A stretch of DNA of 33,212 nucleotides from Desulfobacterales bacterium. Its GTDB lineage: Bacteria > Desulfobacterota > Desulfobacteria > Desulfobacterales > JAFDCJ01. The stretch lies in NCBI GenBank assembly GCA_030066155.1, contig JASJCE010000009.1, forward strand, positions 1-33,212, read 5' to 3'. The notes below the pieces were generated by a model. That model saw only the letters and a list, made by a program, of their open reading frames with translations, was not told where the DNA came from and searched no databases. Positions 32,136 to 33,212 of this stretch are shown here, one piece after another. The stretch's first letter is position 1; the number at the start of each line of letters is the position of its first letter. A program made the translations under genes and the position numbers.

Positions 32136-32205
32136 GCAGAGAGCGAAGAGCAAAGAGCATAGAGCAGAGTGCAGGGAGAAAGATGCGGAGGGCAGAGAGG
32201 AAAGA
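32136..32205. repeat. ten-unit heptad array (GCAGAGA type) after the HIT gene
   Basis: Ten consecutive 7-nt units: GCAGAGA, GCGAAGA, GCAAAGA, GCATAGA, GCAGAGT, GCAGGGA, GAAAGAT, GCGGAGG, GCAGAGA, GGAAAGA. It opens the 568-nt gene-free stretch at 32135-32702, most of which is repeats. Confidence 0.9.
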
Positions 32206-32279
32206 GTTGCGGGGACCTGAAGTTTAATGCGTTTATTGAGTTCATTGAGTTTGTCGGGTTGCGAGGAACGATGCACACG

Positions 32280-32307
32280 GCATAGAGCAGAGGGCATAGG
32301 GCATAGC
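32280..32307. repeat. four-unit heptad array (GCATAGA type)
   Basis: Units GCATAGA, GCAGAGG, GCATAGG and GCATAGC, the same family as the array at 32136-32205. Between the two, 32206-32279 shows a short near-9-nt periodicity (TTTATTGAG, TTCATTGAG, TTTGTCGGG) and nothing else. Confidence 0.8.
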
Positions 32308-32321
32308 GTTAAGAGGATTAA

Positions 32322-32440
32322 GATACTGGATGCTGGATACTGGATACTGGATGCTAGATACTGGATGCTGGATACTGGATGCCGGATACTCGATACTCGA
32401 TGCTAGAAGCTGGATACTGGATGCCGGATACTTAATGCGG
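32322..32440. repeat. 17-unit heptad array (GATACTG/GATGCTG type)
   Basis: Seventeen consecutive 7-nt units, mostly GATACTG and GATGCTG with variants GATGCCG, GATACTC, GATGCTA and AATGCGG. It has the same unit type as the arrays at 19469 and 22494 and, like them, leads into a copy of the 124-bp module. Confidence 0.92.
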
Positions 32441-32530
32441 GTATAGGACGTTGGGAGGCTTTAATCGGAATAGCGTAGCGAATTCATTAATTCGTCAATT
32501 GCCAATCGTCATTCGTCATTCCAGAGGGTG
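32441..32530 (+). repeat. 124-bp dispersed module, copy 3 (degenerate and shortened)
   Basis: TTGGGAGGCT, TAATCGGA, GCGAATTC and the heptad-like CAATCGT, CATTCGT, CATTCCA occur in the same order and near-same spacing as in the module at 19557-19680, with many substitutions. The heptad array stands on the same side. From 32531 to 32662 I see no gene or further clear repeat. Confidence 0.7.
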
Positions 32531-32662
32531 TCAGGTATATGGTAAAAGGCGTCAGGCTTTGGGCGAGCGTTAATTGAATCAGATTTTGCCGCAGATTTAT
32601 AATTCAGATGGATAGATTTCCATAAATTTTCATCAATCAATTTTCAATTAAAGCATCCTTCC

Positions 32663-32697
32663 TTGACCTTTGACCTTTGACCTTTCACCTTGAACCT
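32663..32697. repeat. five-unit heptad array (TTGACCT type) after hemW
   Basis: Units TTGACCT, TTGACCT, TTGACCT, TTCACCT and TGAACCT. On the transcribed minus strand it starts 5 nt after the hemW stop codon. Confidence 0.85.
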
Positions 32698-32702
32698 GCC
32701 GT

Positions 32703-33212
32703 TCAGGGCCATTCCTGATTCGTAAATTCAGCCGTTATGCTGTCGAGAAGGACCATACCTTTCGGGGTCAATGCACAGTGGGTGTCGCTAATTGCGAGGA
32801 GTCCCTCGTTATTTAACTCTGAAATGGTCGCCTGGTAAACCCCCTTGAAGTCAACCTCAAATCTTCGCTCAAACTGGTCCAGATCTATGCCCGTTGCGGT
32901 GCGGAATCCGAGGTAGATGGCTTCGATGATCATCTGCTCCCGGGTGAGTCGTTCAGCCGCCGCTACCGGCAGGCTGCCATTTCGAATATCCCTGAGATAA
33001 TCATCTATGTGCCGCTGATTCCAGCGGCGCTCCGGCTCCAGGTAGGAATGGGCTGATGGGCCCAAACCGATATATGGCGCAAATGACCAGTATTTGTGGT
33101 TGTGCCGGGAGATCCAGCTAGCGGAACCGTCACCGGACAGACGTGCGAAATTAGAGATTTCGTAGTGCCGGTAGCCATGGCCCGTCAGGAATTCGATTGT
33201 ACATCCGAAAAG
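32703..33212 (-). CDS. hemW: HemW-like radical SAM protein (heme chaperone family), C-terminal part
   Basis: Only the last 170 codons are in the window; the gene runs off the right edge and its N-terminal radical SAM CxxxCxxC region is not visible. The segment GYRHYEISNFAR, then SRHNHKYWSFAPYIGLGPSAHS, is the conserved core of the HemW/HemN-like family. The end (EAIYLGFRTATGIDLDQF, then LLAISDTHCALTPKGMVLLDSI) is the HemN C-terminal domain with its winged-helix-like fold. HemW members transfer heme rather than act as coproporphyrinogen oxidases, and the missing N-terminus prevents a firmer distinction. A heptad array lies directly behind the stop. Confidence 0.9.
   Translation of the reverse strand, partial: LFGCTIEFLTGHGYRHYEISNFARLSGDGSASWISRHNHKYWSFAPYIGLGPSAHSYLEPERRWNQRHIDDYLRDIRNGSLPVAAAERLTREQMIIEAIYLGFRTATGIDLDQFERRFEVDFKGVYQATISELNNEGLLAISDTHCALTPKGMVLLDSITAEFTNQEWP

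Overview
This window reads as chromosomal DNA of a Gram-negative, deltaproteobacterial sulfate reducer, most likely Desulfobacterales/Desulfobacterota. The main pointers are a small PxxKW cysteine-rich protein, which I know mainly from that group, a long-type ATP-phosphofructokinase, a Gld-type ABC operon with a DUF4340 protein, a GEMM-I riboswitch, and intergenic DNA rich in short tandem repeats. No rRNA, tRNA, CRISPR array, transposase, integrase or phage gene was seen. The genes are mostly housekeeping; the unusual material lies between them.

Layout. 0.1-2.1 kb: an LpoA-like lipoprotein. 2.3-4.9 kb (minus): phosphofructokinase and arabinose-5-phosphate isomerase (kdsD). 5.1-5.6 kb: the PxxKW gene, with its own promoter, a terminator-like hairpin in its leader and a terminator behind it. 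5.75-7.0 kb (minus): an AspT-like aminotransferase. 7.3-9.15 kb: a CLC chloride channel/transporter with CBS domains. 9.4-14.5 kb (minus): a four-gene operon of ABC ATPase, permease, GldG-like protein and DUF4340 protein. 14.8-16.3 kb: an HtrA protease, convergent with a small FmdB-like protein. 17.06-20.6 kb: a TPR-MshEN-GspE ATPase and a REC-PAS response regulator. 21.1-23.6 kb: argC and folD. 23.9-25.1 kb: a c-di-GMP-I riboswitch with promoter and terminator in front of an M23 peptidase. 25.5-28.05 kb: secA. 28.3-31.7 kb: clpS, clpA and aat, three parts of the bacterial N-degron pathway. 31.8-32.1 kb: a HIT hydrolase. The window ends inside hemW (minus strand).

Most notable non-genic structure. 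At least 13 intergenic tracts are tandem arrays with a 7-nt period but different unit sequences (for example GATGCTG, GGTTTCA, TGAATAT, GCATAGA, TTGACCT). Many begin within about 10 nt of a stop codon. Several are joined in fixed order to a conserved module. One module is 124 bp, with two nearly identical copies in inverted orientation around the response regulator and argC, plus a third degenerate copy near 32.5 kb. The other is a 57-bp hairpin module present twice, each time between convergent genes. These composite heptad repeats and the riboswitch-peptidase unit deserve the closest look.

Limits: all family calls come from reading motifs by eye. No database search, folding program or alignment was run. 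Identity counts were made by hand.
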